A DNA stretch of 64,000 nt from Magnetospirillum sulfuroxidans (GCF_018224925.1 NZ_JAGTUF010000003.1:124001-188000); one strand, 5' to 3'; shown: positions 18,026 to 27,895, counted from the first letter of the stretch. The notes: generated by a model not told the origin, from the sequence alone. Numbers and translations: made by a program.

Positions 18026-21000
18026 GTGATTCAATTCACCAAGCTGCGGTTGTCGGGGTTCAAGTCGTTCGTCGACGCCACCGAATTGTTGATCGAACCC
18101 GGCATGACCGGGGTGGTCGGCCCGAACGGCTGCGGCAAGTCCAATCTGATCGAGGCGTTGCGCTGGGTCATGGGGGAGACCTCGGCCCGGCAGATGCGCG
18201 GCGGCGAGATGGATGACGTCATCTTCGGCGGCACCTCGAACCGCCCCGCCCGCAACGTCGCCGAGGTGGTGGTCGGGCTGGACAATTCCGCCCGCACCGC
18301 CCCGCCCCATTACGATATGGACGAGTTGGAGGTCATCCGCCGCATCGAACGCGGCCAAGGCTCCAATTATCGGGTCAATGGCCGCGAAATCCGCGCCCGC
18401 GATGTGCAATTGCTGTTCGCCGACGCCGCCACCGGGGCGCGCTCGTCCGGCTTGGTCAGCCAGGGCCGGGTCGGCGCCCTGATCAATGCCAAGCCATCGG
18501 AACGGCGCGGGCTTTTGGAAGAAGCGGCAGGCATTTCCGGCCTGTATTCACGCCGGCACGAAGCTGAATTGCGGCTTAAGAACGCAGAAACCAATCTGGG
18601 CCGGCTTGACGACGTCTTGGCCACCTTGGACGAACAATTGAAGGGGTTGCAGCGTCAAGCCCGTCAGGCGGCGCGGTATCGCACCTTGTCCGAACAGATC
18701 CGCGCCATCGAGGCCCAGGTTCTGTATCTGGCCTGGCTGGAAGCCCTGGCCACCATCGACGCCGCCCGCTTGGCCATGCGGGACGCCGATCGACAGGTTG
18801 AGCACGCCACCAAGCTGGCCGCCGCCGCCGCCACCGCCCAGGTCGAGGCGGCGGCTGGTCTGCCCGAACGTCGTCGTCATCACGCCGAGGTGGAAAGCGG
18901 TTGGCAACGGCTGATCGTCGAACGCGAGCAACTGGATTCGGAAGAAGGCCGCTTGGCCGAAACCCGCCGCGATCTGGAAGCTCGCCTGGCTCAGGCGACG
19001 TCGGATTTGCAGCGCGAACATGCCCGCGCCGCCGATGCGCAAGGGGCGGTGGATCGTCTGGCCGGCGAACAGGAAGTTCTGGCCGAAGCCGCCTTGGGCG
19101 AGGAAGATGGCCGGGCCGAGGCCGAGGCCGCCATGGAACAGGCGGTTCACGGCGTCGCCGAGGCGGAAAAGGAATTGTCGGCGCTGATGGATGAGGTGGC
19201 CACCGCTGACGCCGAACGCGCCACCGCGCTGCGCCGGCTGGGCGATGCGGAAACCCGCCGCGACCGGCTGCGCGACCGGGTGGCGCAGGTGCGGACGCAG
19301 CAAGAGCAAGCGGGCCAGGACGGCATCGACCGGACCGAATTGACGGCGGCCGAGATGGATCTGGAATCGGCGCTGGAATATCTGGAGGAAAGCCGGGGCG
19401 AGGCCGAGGATTGGGATCGCCGCCGGGTGCAGGCGCAAGCCGCCCGCGATTCCGCCCGTGACGCCTTTCAGGCGGCCAGCGCGGCGCGGTCGCGCCTCAA
19501 GGCCGAAGCCGACGCCCTGAAAAATGTGTTGGCGCAAGGAACCGGCGGCGCGTTCCCCCCGGTTCTTGATCAGGTATCGGCGGCGGCGGGGTTCGAGCCG
19601 GCATTGGCGGCAGCCCTGGGCGAGGATCTCAACGCCTCGCTTGACGGCGCCGCGCCATTGCATTGGCTGACTTTGCCGCCATTGGCGAATGCGCCCTCGC
19701 TTCCCGCCGGCGTCGATCCGCTGACCCGCCACGTCACCGCCCCGGCGGCGCTGGCCCGTCGGCTGATCCAGGTGGGGGTGGTGGCGGACGCGGCGACCGG
19801 CGAAGCCTTGCGCGGGCAATTGCTGGCGGGACAGATCGTGGTCACCCGCGATGGCGACGTCATCCGCTGGGATGGCTTCACCGCCCGCGCCGGTGCGCCG
19901 TCGGCCATGGCCGTGCGGCTGGCCCAGCGGAATCGCCTGCGCGAGTTGGATGCTCGGCTGGAAGATTGCGAATTGGGGGTCGAGGAAGCCGAGGATAAGG
20001 TCCAGGCGGCGGTCCTGGCGGTCGAGGAAGCCACCGACAATGAGCGGGCCGCCAAGGAAGCGGTGCGCCGGGCCGAAGGCGAAACCGCCAAGGCCCGCGA
20101 TCTCCATGCCAAACTGGCCCAGCGTTTCGCCGCCTTCGAATCGCGCATGGCCGCCCTGGCCGAACAGGCCGAGGCGGCGGCGGCCGATTTCGAGGAAGCC
20201 GAGGGCGAATTGCTGATGGCCCGCGAGGTGGTCGCCGGTTTCCCCCAGCAAGAAGAGGGCAAGGACCGGGTCAATGCCCTGCGCGCCGATGTGGCCGAAC
20301 GGCGATCCGCCTTGGTCGAGGCCCGTTCGGCCCTGGATCGCATTATCCGCGAGGTGGGCGAACGCAAGCGCCGGTTGGACGCCATCGCCGGCGACATGGA
20401 TCAGTGGCGCCGCCGTGCCGATGCCGCCCGCGCTCATGTGGAGGAATTGGCGGAACGGCGCGAAACGGTAATGCTGGAAATCGAGCGTCTGGCCAGCCTG
20501 CCGGACAGCTTTGCCCGGCGTCGTTCGGACTTGCTGGATCGGATCGACGCGGCCGAAAGTTTGCGCAAGGCCTCGGCCGATGCCTTGGCTGCGGCCGAGG
20601 CCGCCCAAGCCGAAACCGACCGTGCCGTCCGCGCCGCCGAAGCGGCGCTGGCGCAAGCGCGAGAGGACCGCATCCGCCGAGAGGCGGCCGTATCCGTCGC
20701 CGATCAGCATTGCCGGGCGGTGGCTGGCCGCATCCACGAACGCTTGGACATGACGCCCGAGCAATTGCGCGATATCGCCGGATTGGTCGAGGACAGCCGT
20801 CCCGATCGCGAGGAACTGCAATCCAAGCTCGACCGTCTGTCGCGCGAACGCGACAATATGGGGCCGGTCAATCTGCGGGCCGAGCAGGAAGTGATCGAGC
20901 TGGAGGAACGCATGAACGCCATGCGGGCCGAAGCCGACGATCTGGTCGCCGCCATCGCCAAGCTGCGCCAGGGCATCGCTGAATTGAACAAGGAAGGGCG

Positions 21001-21493
21001 CGAACGTCTGGTCGCCTCGTTTAATCAGGTTGATCAGCATTTCCGCGACCTGTTCATCAAGTTGTTCGGCGGCGGCCGCGCCCATCTGGCGCTGACCGAA
21101 TCCGCCGATCCGCTGGAAGCCGGGTTGGAAATCATGGCCTCGCCCCCAGGCAAGCGCATGCAAGTGCTGTCGCTGTTGTCGGGCGGCGAGCAGGCCTTGA
21201 CCGCGTTGGCGCTGATCTTTGCCGTCTTTCTCATCAATCCCGCCCCGATCTGCGTCCTCGATGAAGTCGATGCCCCCTTGGATGACGCCAATGTCGATCG
21301 CTTCTGCTCCCTGGTCGAAGGTATCGCCCAGACCACCCGGACCCGTTTCCTGATTGTGACGCATCACCGCATGACCATGGCCCGTATGGACCGTCTGTAT
21401 GGGGTGACCATGGCGGAGCGGGGGGTGTCGCAATTGGTGTCGGTCGACCTGTCGGCGGCGGAAGCCATTGTCGAAATCGCGGTCCCTGCCTGA
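18026..21493 (+). CDS. smc: Chromosome segregation protein SMC
   Basis: 1155 residues, the normal length. It starts at a GTG (family N-terminus FTKLRLSGFKSFVD is right after it). Walker A is GPNGCGKSNLIEALRWVMGE near residue 32-50; two long coiled coils (about 165-500 and 650-1000) flank a hinge (about 505-645, GAFPPVLDQVSAAAGFEPAL and a Gly-rich end). The C-terminal lobe has LSGGEQALTALALIFAVF and Walker B ICVLDEVDAPLDDANVDRF. SMC dimers with ScpA/ScpB condense and segregate the chromosome. A huge antisense open frame opposite it is a codon-bias shadow. The ATP synthase promoter follows about 130 bases after the stop. Confidence 0.97.
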   Translation: MIQFTKLRLSGFKSFVDATELLIEPGMTGVVGPNGCGKSNLIEALRWVMGETSARQMRGGEMDDVIFGGTSNRPARNVAEVVVGLDNSARTAPPHYDMDELEVIRRIERGQGSNYRVNGREIRARDVQLLFADAATGARSSGLVSQGRVGALINAKPSERRGLLEEAAGISGLYSRRHEAELRLKNAETNLGRLDDVLATLDEQLKGLQRQARQAARYRTLSEQIRAIEAQVLYLAWLEALATIDAARLAMRDADRQVEHATKLAAAAATAQVEAAAGLPERRRHHAEVESGWQRLIVEREQLDSEEGRLAETRRDLEARLAQATSDLQREHARAADAQGAVDRLAGEQEVLAEAALGEEDGRAEAEAAMEQAVHGVAEAEKELSALMDEVATADAERATALRRLGDAETRRDRLRDRVAQVRTQQEQAGQDGIDRTELTAAEMDLESALEYLEESRGEAEDWDRRRVQAQAARDSARDAFQAASAARSRLKAEADALKNVLAQGTGGAFPPVLDQVSAAAGFEPALAAALGEDLNASLDGAAPLHWLTLPPLANAPSLPAGVDPLTRHVTAPAALARRLIQVGVVADAATGEALRGQLLAGQIVVTRDGDVIRWDGFTARAGAPSAMAVRLAQRNRLRELDARLEDCELGVEEAEDKVQAAVLAVEEATDNERAAKEAVRRAEGETAKARDLHAKLAQRFAAFESRMAALAEQAEAAAADFEEAEGELLMAREVVAGFPQQEEGKDRVNALRADVAERRSALVEARSALDRIIREVGERKRRLDAIAGDMDQWRRRADAARAHVEELAERRETVMLEIERLASLPDSFARRRSDLLDRIDAAESLRKASADALAAAEAAQAETDRAVRAAEAALAQAREDRIRREAAVSVADQHCRAVAGRIHERLDMTPEQLRDIAGLVEDSRPDREELQSKLDRLSRERDNMGPVNLRAEQEVIELEERMNAMRAEADDLVAAIAKLRQGIAELNKEGRERLVASFNQVDQHFRDLFIKLFGGGRAHLALTESADPLEAGLEIMASPPGKRMQVLSLLSGGEQALTALALIFAVFLINPAPICVLDEVDAPLDDANVDRFCSLVEGIAQTTRTRFLIVTHHRMTMARMDRLYGVTMAERGVSQLVSVDLSAAEAIVEIAVPA

Positions 21494-21626
21494 ACTGGTG
21501 GAGTGAGGCCACCCCTTCGGGGAGGGGCGGAATCCCTCGCATTGCAGCATGAACCCGCCCGAAAGGGTCGGGGGCTTGTGAAATTAGCTTTTAAAATCAA
21601 CGGTCTATAAATCATGGTTTCCGGTC

Positions 21627-21655
21627 TTGACACCAGCTTATGCACCCCTTATGGT
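21627..21655 (+). promoter_or_regulatory. Promoter of the ATP synthase F0 operon
   Basis: A perfect -35 TTGACA (21627-21632), 17-base spacer and -10 TATGGT (21650-21655) lie about 60 bases before the atpI start. The surrounding 21494-21713 interval has no gene and includes an AT-rich stretch at 21580-21625 that could act as an UP element. Confidence 0.7.
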
Positions 21656-21713
21656 GCCCGCGCTTTTGGCACTGATGTGACCAGAACGGGGAGTGCAAGG
21701 GGGCTCGCACAAC

Positions 21714-22070
21714 ATGGATGAGCAACACAAGCATTCTTCGTTCGACGAATTGGATGTCCGTATTCGCGCTGCGCGTGAGCGGGAAGCCGAGGTGGCCGGC
21801 CAGGAAAACGAGCGACGCAACCCGTCGAGCGGAATTGGTTTGGGCATGCGGTTATCAGTTGAATTCGTCGCGGGTGTTGCTGTCGGGGTCGGTTTGGGCT
21901 ATTTCCTTGACCGCCTGATCGGCACGGCGCCCTGGTTGATGGTGCTGTTCCTGCTTCTGGGTGGGGCCGCTGGCGTTGCTAACGCCTATCGCGCCGCCAA
22001 GGGCATGGATGCGACCGTAGGTTTAGGGGCTGCCCAGCGTCGGCTGGCGGAGCGACAAAAGGACAAGTAG
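21714..22070 (+). CDS. atpI: ATP synthase protein I (AtpI)
   Basis: 118 residues from the ATG at 21714, preceded by AAGGGGG. A charged N-terminus (FDELDVRIRAAREREAEVAG) is followed by two membrane helices (SVEFVAGVAVGVGLGYFLDR, WLMVLFLLLGGAAGVANAYR), the AtpI/AtpQ pattern of alphaproteobacteria. AtpI helps assembly of the c-ring. First gene of the F0 operon, 9 bases before atpB. Confidence 0.9.
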   Translation: MDEQHKHSSFDELDVRIRAAREREAEVAGQENERRNPSSGIGLGMRLSVEFVAGVAVGVGLGYFLDRLIGTAPWLMVLFLLLGGAAGVANAYRAAKGMDATVGLGAAQRRLAERQKDK

Positions 22071-22079
22071 GAGACTCTT

Positions 22080-22814
22080 GTGGCCAATCCGATCGAGCAG
22101 TTCAAGATCAAGCCGATCATCCCCCTGGAAATCGGCGGTGTGGATGTTTCCTTCACCAATTCCGCGGTGATGATGGTTATTTCGGTGGTGTTGATCACCG
22201 CGTTCCTGACGCTCTCGGTCCGTTCGCGGGCCTTGGTGCCGGGGCGCTGGCAGTCCATGGCCGAAGTGTTTTACGAATTCATCGCCAGCATGCTGCGTGA
22301 CAATGTCGGCAGCGCCGGACGCAAGTACTTCCCCTTCATCTTCTCGCTGTTCATGTTCGTCATGTTCGGCAATGTGCTGGGGATGATTCCGGGCGCCTTC
22401 ACCTATACCAGCCACGTCATCGTCACCTTCGGCATGGCCATCGTCGTGTTCATCGGCGTCACCATCATCGGCTTTGCCCGTCACGGCACCCACTTCCTGC
22501 GGATGTTCTTCCCGGAAGGCGCGCCGATCCTCACCGCCGTGATCTTGGTGCCGATCGAACTTATCTCGTACTTCTCCCGTCCCTTCAGCCTCGCCGTTCG
22601 TTTGTTCGCCAACATGACGGTCGGCCATATCATTCTGAAGGTTCTGGGTGGTTTCGTGGTAACCTTGGGCGGCTTTTATGTCCTGCCCGGCATTGTTCCT
22701 TTCGCCTTCCTGGGCGCGGTCACCGTTCTTGAATTCGGTATCGCCCTGTTGCAGGCCTATGTTTTCACCATCCTGTCGTGCATCTATCTGCATGACGCCA
22801 TCCACATGCACTAA
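22080..22814 (+). CDS. atpB: ATP synthase F0 subunit a
   Basis: 244 residues starting at a GTG with AGGAG 7 bases upstream. The N-terminus (ANPIEQFKIKPIIPLEIGGV) and several membrane helices are typical; the essential Arg is in FSLAVRLFANMTVGHIILKV and the last helix in EFGIALLQAYVFTILSCIYL. Subunit a forms the proton half-channels against the c-ring. A small AAGCCC/GGGCTT hairpin (22813-22828) follows the stop and may raise c-subunit yield relative to a. Confidence 0.97.
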   Translation: MANPIEQFKIKPIIPLEIGGVDVSFTNSAVMMVISVVLITAFLTLSVRSRALVPGRWQSMAEVFYEFIASMLRDNVGSAGRKYFPFIFSLFMFVMFGNVLGMIPGAFTYTSHVIVTFGMAIVVFIGVTIIGFARHGTHFLRMFFPEGAPILTAVILVPIELISYFSRPFSLAVRLFANMTVGHIILKVLGGFVVTLGGFYVLPGIVPFAFLGAVTVLEFGIALLQAYVFTILSCIYLHDAIHMH

Positions 22815-22890
22815 GCCCCTTCGGGCTTGGTCATTGGGTGTGGATTTCAACTTAACGTTTTCGATTTTCAGTCCTGAAGGAGCTAAGTAA

Positions 22891-23115
22891 ATGGAAGCGA
22901 GCGCTGCTAAGTTCATTGGTGCTGGTCTGGCTGCCATCGGCATGATCGGTTCTGGTATCGGCGTCGGTAACATCTGGTCGAGCTTGATCACCGCCGTCGG
23001 CCGCAACCCGGCCGCCAAGGCGAACGTCGAGCTCTATGGCTGGATCGGCTTCGCCGTTACCGAAGCTATCGCGCTGTTCGCCCTGGTTGTGGCGCTGATG
23101 GTGCTCTTCGCCTAA
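22891..23115 (+). CDS. atpE: ATP synthase F0 subunit c
   Basis: 74 residues, two hydrophobic helices joined by the polar loop RNP (38-40). The first helix carries the Gly motif GSGIGVG (20-26) and the second the proton-binding Glu58 in GFAVTEAIALFALV. It forms the rotating c-ring. It is set apart by 76 bases from atpB and 116 bases from atpF', with a short CGAAGG/CCTTCG hairpin after the stop, as often seen for this highly translated gene. AAGGAG precedes the start. Confidence 0.98.
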   Translation: MEASAAKFIGAGLAAIGMIGSGIGVGNIWSSLITAVGRNPAAKANVELYGWIGFAVTEAIALFALVVALMVLFA

Positions 23116-23231
23116 TTAGTAAGGCGAAGGTTTCTCCTTCGGAACGGTTTGGCGTCGCGGCGGCTTAAGTGTCGTCGCGACCCACCGGCCGCTCCGATAT
23201 CCCGGTTCAATACCCGTTCAGGAGCATCGGG

Positions 23232-23726
23232 ATGCCCCAGTTCGATCCCGCGTTCTTCGCGCCCCAGCTCTTCTGGCTGGCCGTCACCTTTATCACACTT
23301 TACGTCCTGATGGCGAAGGTGGCCCTGCCGAAGATCGGCGCCGTCCTGGACGAGCGTCAGCGCAAGATCGACGACAATCTCGACAAGGCTGCGCAATTGA
23401 AGGCCGAGGCGGAAGCCGCCGTGGCCGCTTATGAAAAGGCGCTGGCCGAGTCGCGGTCTCATGCCCATTCCGTCATCAAGGAAGCCGGCGAACGCTTGGC
23501 CAAGCAGGCCGAGGAACGTACCCGCGATCTGAATGCCAAACTGGCCGAACAGATCAAGGCCGGTGAGACTCGTATTGCCGCCGCCAAGGATGCCGCGCTG
23601 ACCAATGTCCGTGAGGTTGCTTTGGAAGTGGCCGGCGCCACTGTCGCCCGTTTGGTGGGTGGCACCGCCGATCAGGCCAAGCTGGATGCCGCTGTCGCCT
23701 CCGCGCTGAAGGAGCACGGCCAATGA
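23232..23726 (+). CDS. atpF2: ATP synthase F0 subunit b'
   Basis: 164 residues from the ATG at 23232, selected because GGAG lies 7 bases upstream; the frame extends further but without a site. [20 protein letters not shown] and [20 protein letters not shown] give the single membrane helix, followed by a long stalk helix ending SALKEHGQ. Alphaproteobacteria use b and b' as a heterodimer for the peripheral stalk. It overlaps atpF by 4 bases (ATGA). Confidence 0.93.
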   Translation: MPQFDPAFFAPQLFWLAVTFITLYVLMAKVALPKIGAVLDERQRKIDDNLDKAAQLKAEAEAAVAAYEKALAESRSHAHSVIKEAGERLAKQAEERTRDLNAKLAEQIKAGETRIAAAKDAALTNVREVALEVAGATVARLVGGTADQAKLDAAVASALKEHGQ

Positions 23727-24253
23727 TCTCCGTCGCTTACGCCGCCGATGCCGCGCATCACGCCGGCCCGTTTTATGCCGAAGCCGCCTTCTGGGTTGGT
23801 GTCGCCTTTTTCTTGGTTGCCGGTCTGGCTTTCCGGCCGATGGCCCGCGCCCTTGGCGCTGGCCTTGACGCCCGTGCCGCCAAGATCAAGGCTCGCCTGG
23901 ACGAAGCCGCTCGTTTGCGTGAGGAGGCCCAGGAAATGCTGGCCACCTATCAGCGCAAGCAGCGCGACGCCATGAAGGAAGCCGAAGAAATCATCGCCCA
24001 CGCCAAGGCCGAAGCCGAGCGTCTGGCCCAACAGGCCGCCAAGGACCTGGAAGCCAGCCTTAAGCGCCGCGAAGCCCAGGCCATGGACCGTATCGCCCAG
24101 GCGGAAGCCACGGCGGTGCGCGAAGTGCAAAATGTGGCGGTGGAAGTGGCCATCTCGGCCGCTCGTGCTGTCCTTGCTTCGTCCATCAGCGCCGATCAGG
24201 CTGCCAAGTTGGTGGACAACGCCATCGCCGAATTGCCGCAAAAGCTGCACTAA
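23723..24253 (+). CDS. atpF: ATP synthase F0 subunit b
   Basis: 176 residues. One membrane helix ([20 protein letters not shown]) and then a continuous charged stalk helix ([40 protein letters not shown]) identify the second b-type stalk subunit. It ends right before the operon terminator, and no F1 genes follow, in line with the separated F0 and F1 operons of alphaproteobacteria. Confidence 0.95.
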   Translation: MISVAYAADAAHHAGPFYAEAAFWVGVAFFLVAGLAFRPMARALGAGLDARAAKIKARLDEAARLREEAQEMLATYQRKQRDAMKEAEEIIAHAKAEAERLAQQAAKDLEASLKRREAQAMDRIAQAEATAVREVQNVAVEVAISAARAVLASSISADQAAKLVDNAIAELPQKLH

Positions 24254-24276
24254 ATTCGCCGACGGTTCGATTTTGC

Positions 24277-24317
24277 AAACCCCTCCACCGGGACACCGGT
24301 GGAGGGGTTTGTTTTTT
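24277..24317 (+). terminator. Rho-independent terminator of the F0 operon
   Basis: AAACCCCTCCACCGG (24277-24291) pairs perfectly with CCGGTGGAGGGGTTT (24296-24310) around a 4-base loop and is followed by G and six T. It lies 24 bases after the atpF stop. Confidence 0.95.
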
Positions 24318-24332
24318 CTGTTAAGCTGCCCC

Positions 24333-24671
24333 ATGCCCTATGTCAGCCGCGGTGACGATGGCCGCATCGTCGCCTTATCCGAATATCCCTTTGCCGATCA
24401 GGACGAAGACCTGCCCCCCGATCATCCCGAGGTGCTGGACTTTGTCGGCCGCGTCGTCGCCTTGCGCGAGGACGGGGTGGGGGACCCGTTTCTCGAAGCG
24501 GATCTGGACTTCATTCGGGTGGCCGAGGATTTGATCGAGGCGCTGATCCGCAAAGGTGTTCTCACCCTGGCCGACTTGCCCGAGGAAGCCCAGGATAAGC
24601 TGATGGCCCGCCGGGCTTTGCGCCATTCCCTCGGGGGGACCGGTGGATTGGTGGACGAAGACGGCGCGTGA
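24333..24671 (+). CDS. Small acidic conserved hypothetical protein
   Basis: 112 residues (MPYVSRGDDGRIVALSEYPF, then a very acidic stretch, DPFLEADLDFIRVAEDLIEA, LIRKGVLTLADLPEEAQDKL). No membrane segment or signal peptide. I recognise it only as a conserved hypothetical protein found near such operons; the acidic helical character suggests protein-protein contact. It sits just after the F0 terminator and convergent to kup with 12 bases between stops. Confidence 0.7.
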   Translation: MPYVSRGDDGRIVALSEYPFADQDEDLPPDHPEVLDFVGRVVALREDGVGDPFLEADLDFIRVAEDLIEALIRKGVLTLADLPEEAQDKLMARRALRHSLGGTGGLVDEDGA

Positions 24672-24683
24672 TCGCCGCCACCG

Positions 24684-26567
24684 TCAAATCTCGACCTGTG
24701 CCCCCAATTCCACCACCCGGTTGCTGGGCAGATGGAAGAAATCCATGGCGTTGGTGGCGGACCGGGCCATCCAGGCGAACAATTCCTCGCGCCACGGCGC
24801 CATGCCGGGGGTGGCCGAGGCAATGATGGTCTCACGCGACAGGAAATAGGAAATGGCCATGGGCTCGTAGAAAAAGCCCAATTGGTCGGTGCGGGCGTGG
24901 GCCAGCGTCTTGGGGATGTTCAAATCCTCCATGAAGCCGAAGCGCAGGATCAGGCGTTGGATTCCTGGCGCCACCACCATGGCTTCCAACCGCCGCTCGG
25001 GTCCGACCATCGGGACTTCCTCGATGGCGACGGTCATCAGGATGACCCGTTCGTGCAGCACCTTGTTGTGCTTCATGTTGTGCAGCAGGGCCAGCGGCAC
25101 GCCTTCACGCGCGCCGGTCAGGAAGATGGCGGTGCCGGGGACGCGGACGACGCGGTCCGAGAGGGCGGCGACGAAATCTTCCACCGGCATGGCTTCGGTG
25201 GACAATTTGGCCAGCAGCAAGGCACGGCCTTGCTTCCAGGTGGTCAGCAGCACGAAGATGACGACGCCAATGGCCAGCGGGAACCAGCCGCCATGGGGGA
25301 TCTTGGTGGAATTGGCCAGGAAAAAGGCCAGTTCCAACACCATGAACACGCCCATCAAGACGATGACGCGCCGCACTCGCCACTTCCAGTTCAGCACCAT
25401 GACGATGCCGGCCAAAGCGGTGGTGATGATCATGGTTCCGGTGACGGCGATGCCATAAGCCGCCGCCAGGTTGGAGGAGCTTTGGAAGCCAAAGATCAGC
25501 CCGACCACCACCACCAGCAGCATCCAGTTCATCACCGGCAGGTAAACCTGTCCGATTTCATGGGCCGAGGTGTGAATGATGGTCATGCGGGGCAGATAGC
25601 CCAATTGAATGGCTTGGCGGGTGACCGAAAAGGCGCCGGAAATCACCGCCTGCGAGGCGATGATGGTGGCGAAGGTGGCCAGTATCAACAAGGGGATGCC
25701 GGCCCAGGCCGGGGCCATGCTGAAAAAGGGATTGTCGATGCTTTGCGGCCGGGCCAGCAACAGGGCGCCTTGGCCAAAATATTGCAAAAGCAGAGCCGGC
25801 AGGGCGACGAGATACCACGCCATGCGAATGGGAATCTTGCCGAAATGGCCCATATCGGCATAAAGCGCCTCGGCCCCGGTCACCGCCAAGACCACCGAAC
25901 CCAGGGCCAGGAAGCCGGTCCAGCCGTCATTGGCGAGAAAAAGAATGGCCCAATGGGGCGACAGCGCTTTCAGCACCTCGGGGGTGAGGCCGATATTGCG
26001 CATGCCGGTGATCGCCAGGACGGCGAACCACACCAGCATGACCGGGCCAAAGACCTTGCCGACGGCGTCGGTGCCGTGTCGCTGGATCAAGAACAAGACG
26101 ACGACAATGACCAGGGTCAGCGGAATGACGTAATCCTGCATGGCCGGGGCAACCACCTGCAAGCCTTCCACCGCTGACAAGATGGAAATGGCCGGGGTGA
26201 TGACGGCATCGCCATAAAACAGCGCCGCCGCGAAAATCCCCAAGGTGACCACCAGCGCGCCCAGAGCGTTGCGTCCCTGGGTGGCGCGGCTGGCCAGGGC
26301 CAACAGGGCCAGCGATCCGCCTTCGCCGCGATTGTCGGCCCGCATGATGAAGGCCACGTATTTGACCGACACCACCAGCATGATCGACCAGAACATCAGT
26401 GACAGCACGCCAAAGACATGCAACCGGTCCAAGGTCAGCGGGTGATGGCCGGCGAAGGTTTCCTTCATGGCGTAAAGCGGGCTGGTGCCGATATCGCCGA
26501 AGACGATGCCGATGGCGCCGAACATCAGGGCGAAAACGTTGCGCCGGGGCGCGTGCTCGGAATTCAT
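24684..26567 (-). CDS. kup: Kup-family potassium uptake protein
   Basis: 627 residues from 26567 (a longer frame starts at 26597, but the family N-terminus is near MNSEHAPRRNVFALMFGAIG). The first ~430 residues have about 12 membrane helices with the signature GIVFGDIGTSPLYAMKETF and YGDAVITPAISILSAVEGL. The cytoplasmic tail (VPGTAIFLTGAREGVPLALL, HNMKHNKVLHERVILMTVAI) is the typical C-terminal domain. It is a secondary K+/H+ symporter. Members with this length and tail are all Kup. Confidence 0.96.
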   Translation of the reverse strand: MNSEHAPRRNVFALMFGAIGIVFGDIGTSPLYAMKETFAGHHPLTLDRLHVFGVLSLMFWSIMLVVSVKYVAFIMRADNRGEGGSLALLALASRATQGRNALGALVVTLGIFAAALFYGDAVITPAISILSAVEGLQVVAPAMQDYVIPLTLVIVVVLFLIQRHGTDAVGKVFGPVMLVWFAVLAITGMRNIGLTPEVLKALSPHWAILFLANDGWTGFLALGSVVLAVTGAEALYADMGHFGKIPIRMAWYLVALPALLLQYFGQGALLLARPQSIDNPFFSMAPAWAGIPLLILATFATIIASQAVISGAFSVTRQAIQLGYLPRMTIIHTSAHEIGQVYLPVMNWMLLVVVVGLIFGFQSSSNLAAAYGIAVTGTMIITTALAGIVMVLNWKWRVRRVIVLMGVFMVLELAFFLANSTKIPHGGWFPLAIGVVIFVLLTTWKQGRALLLAKLSTEAMPVEDFVAALSDRVVRVPGTAIFLTGAREGVPLALLHNMKHNKVLHERVILMTVAIEEVPMVGPERRLEAMVVAPGIQRLILRFGFMEDLNIPKTLAHARTDQLGFFYEPMAISYFLSRETIIASATPGMAPWREELFAWMARSATNAMDFFHLPSNRVVELGAQVEI

Positions 26568-26623
26568 GGACTCTCGCCCGTCATTTCGCAGATGCACATA
26601 AGGCCGTCAGCCCGGCAATGGAG

Positions 26624-27361
26624 TCAATCCCCGTGAATTTCCCGCCCCAGGATTTCGGCGACAAAGGCCGGAACGGTTTGGCTGGCCGGGCCATTGCGGT
26701 GTTCGGCGAACAAGGTGGCGCCCTGGCTGGGCTCCAGGTTCAGTTCCACCGTATGGGCCAGGCCCAGCCGGCGCACTTGGGCGACGAAGCCGGCGGCGGG
26801 ATAGACATTGCCCGAGGTGCCGATGGAAACGAACAAGGCGCAATCGGACAGCGCCGCCATGATCCGTTCCATTTCCAGCGGGATTTCGCCGAACCAGACG
26901 ATATGGGGACGCAAGGTGCCGCTGCGCTTGCAATCCGGGCACATCTCCGCGGTGCCCAGGTCGTCGGACCAGTGTCGCGGTAAACCGCAATGGACACAGC
27001 GGATTTTCAGCAATTCGCCGTGCATGTGGATCAGGTTGCGGCTGCCGGCGCGTTCGTGCAGGTCGTCGATGTTCTGGGTGACGATCAACACCCGGCCGGG
27101 CCAGTGCCGTTCCAGTTCGGCCAATGCGTGATGGGCGGGGTTGGGGGCGATGGTCGGATCGCTCAGCCCCCGGCGGCGGGCATTGTAAAAGTCATGCACC
27201 AGATCGGGATCGGCGGCGAAGCCTTCGGGGGTGGCCACATCCTCAAGCCGAACCTTGGACCAGATGCCGCCTTCGCAGCGAAAGGTATCAAGTCCGGATT
27301 CCTTGGAAATACCCGCCCCGGTCAGGATGACAATGGTGGCATCGGAGGGCAAAGGCTGCAT
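26624..27361 (-). CDS. cobB: NAD-dependent protein deacylase, sirtuin (CobB-like)
   Basis: 245 residues from the ATG at 27361; the open frame continues upstream but lacks family sequence. NAD-binding motif TGAGISKESGLDTFR, then TQNIDDLHERAG, catalytic His in HMHGEL, a zinc site formed by CVHC and CPDC, RPHIVWFGEIP and SIGTSGNVYPAAGF. This is a class III (SIRT5-like, with Y..R features typical of bacterial CobB) deacetylase/deacylase. It is divergent to the phosphatase gene at 27422, with 60 bases between starts. Confidence 0.95.
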   Translation of the reverse strand: MQPLPSDATIVILTGAGISKESGLDTFRCEGGIWSKVRLEDVATPEGFAADPDLVHDFYNARRRGLSDPTIAPNPAHHALAELERHWPGRVLIVTQNIDDLHERAGSRNLIHMHGELLKIRCVHCGLPRHWSDDLGTAEMCPDCKRSGTLRPHIVWFGEIPLEMERIMAALSDCALFVSIGTSGNVYPAAGFVAQVRRLGLAHTVELNLEPSQGATLFAEHRNGPASQTVPAFVAEILGREIHGD

Positions 27362-27421
27362 GTTTACCTCGGGCTGCTGATGATGCTTGCGGCGGCGCGT
27401 GTAAGGCGATATGCCGGAGCC

Positions 27422-27895
27422 ATGATTAAAGTTCTGTTCGTCTGTACCGGCAACATCTGTCGCTCCCCCACCGCCGAAGGCGTGTTCCGCGCCTTGGTGG
27501 AATCCGAGGGATTGTCCAACCAGATCAGCGTCGATTCCGCTGGGACCCATGCCTATCACGTGGGCGAGCCGGCCGATAGTCGTTCGGCCGCCGCCGCCAG
27601 GAAGCGCGGTGTCGAATTGGCGGATTTGCGGGCGCGCAAATTGCGGCCGGCTGATTTCACCGATTTCGACCTGTTGCTCGCCATGGATCGCAGCCACCAG
27701 CAAACCATGGCGCAAGCGTGCCCGCCCGGACAGCAGGACCGGGTGCGATTGTTCCTGTCCTTTGCCCCACACTTGAACCTGCGCGACGTGCCGGATCCTT
27801 ATTACGGCGGCGGTGACGGCTTCGAACGGGTGCTGGATATGATCGAGGCAGGCTCTCGCGGGTTGCTTGCACATCTGCGGACGCGTCTGCGGTGA
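27422..27895 (+). CDS. Low molecular weight protein-tyrosine phosphatase
   Basis: 157 residues. P-loop CTGNICRSP (residues 8-16), the family's C-x5-R-S motif, and the general-acid loop DVPDPYYGG near 121-128. It overlaps the fructosamine kinase gene by 4 bases (GTGA), so the two are co-translated. Members next to fructosamine/ribulosamine kinases are thought to act as sugar-amine phosphatases in protein deglycation rather than on phosphotyrosine; whether that holds here cannot be told from sequence alone. Confidence 0.93.
   Translation: MIKVLFVCTGNICRSPTAEGVFRALVESEGLSNQISVDSAGTHAYHVGEPADSRSAAAARKRGVELADLRARKLRPADFTDFDLLLAMDRSHQQTMAQACPPGQQDRVRLFLSFAPHLNLRDVPDPYYGGGDGFERVLDMIEAGSRGLLAHLRTRLR

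Noticed and set aside
18548-21550. 1000-residue open frame opposite smc
   Set aside because: It is a GC-rich antisense shadow: Gly/Gln/His-rich, no motifs, and fully opposite a certain gene.
26990-27421. Upstream extension of the phosphatase frame to 26990
   Set aside because: It is antisense to the sirtuin and the family N-terminus begins at 27422.
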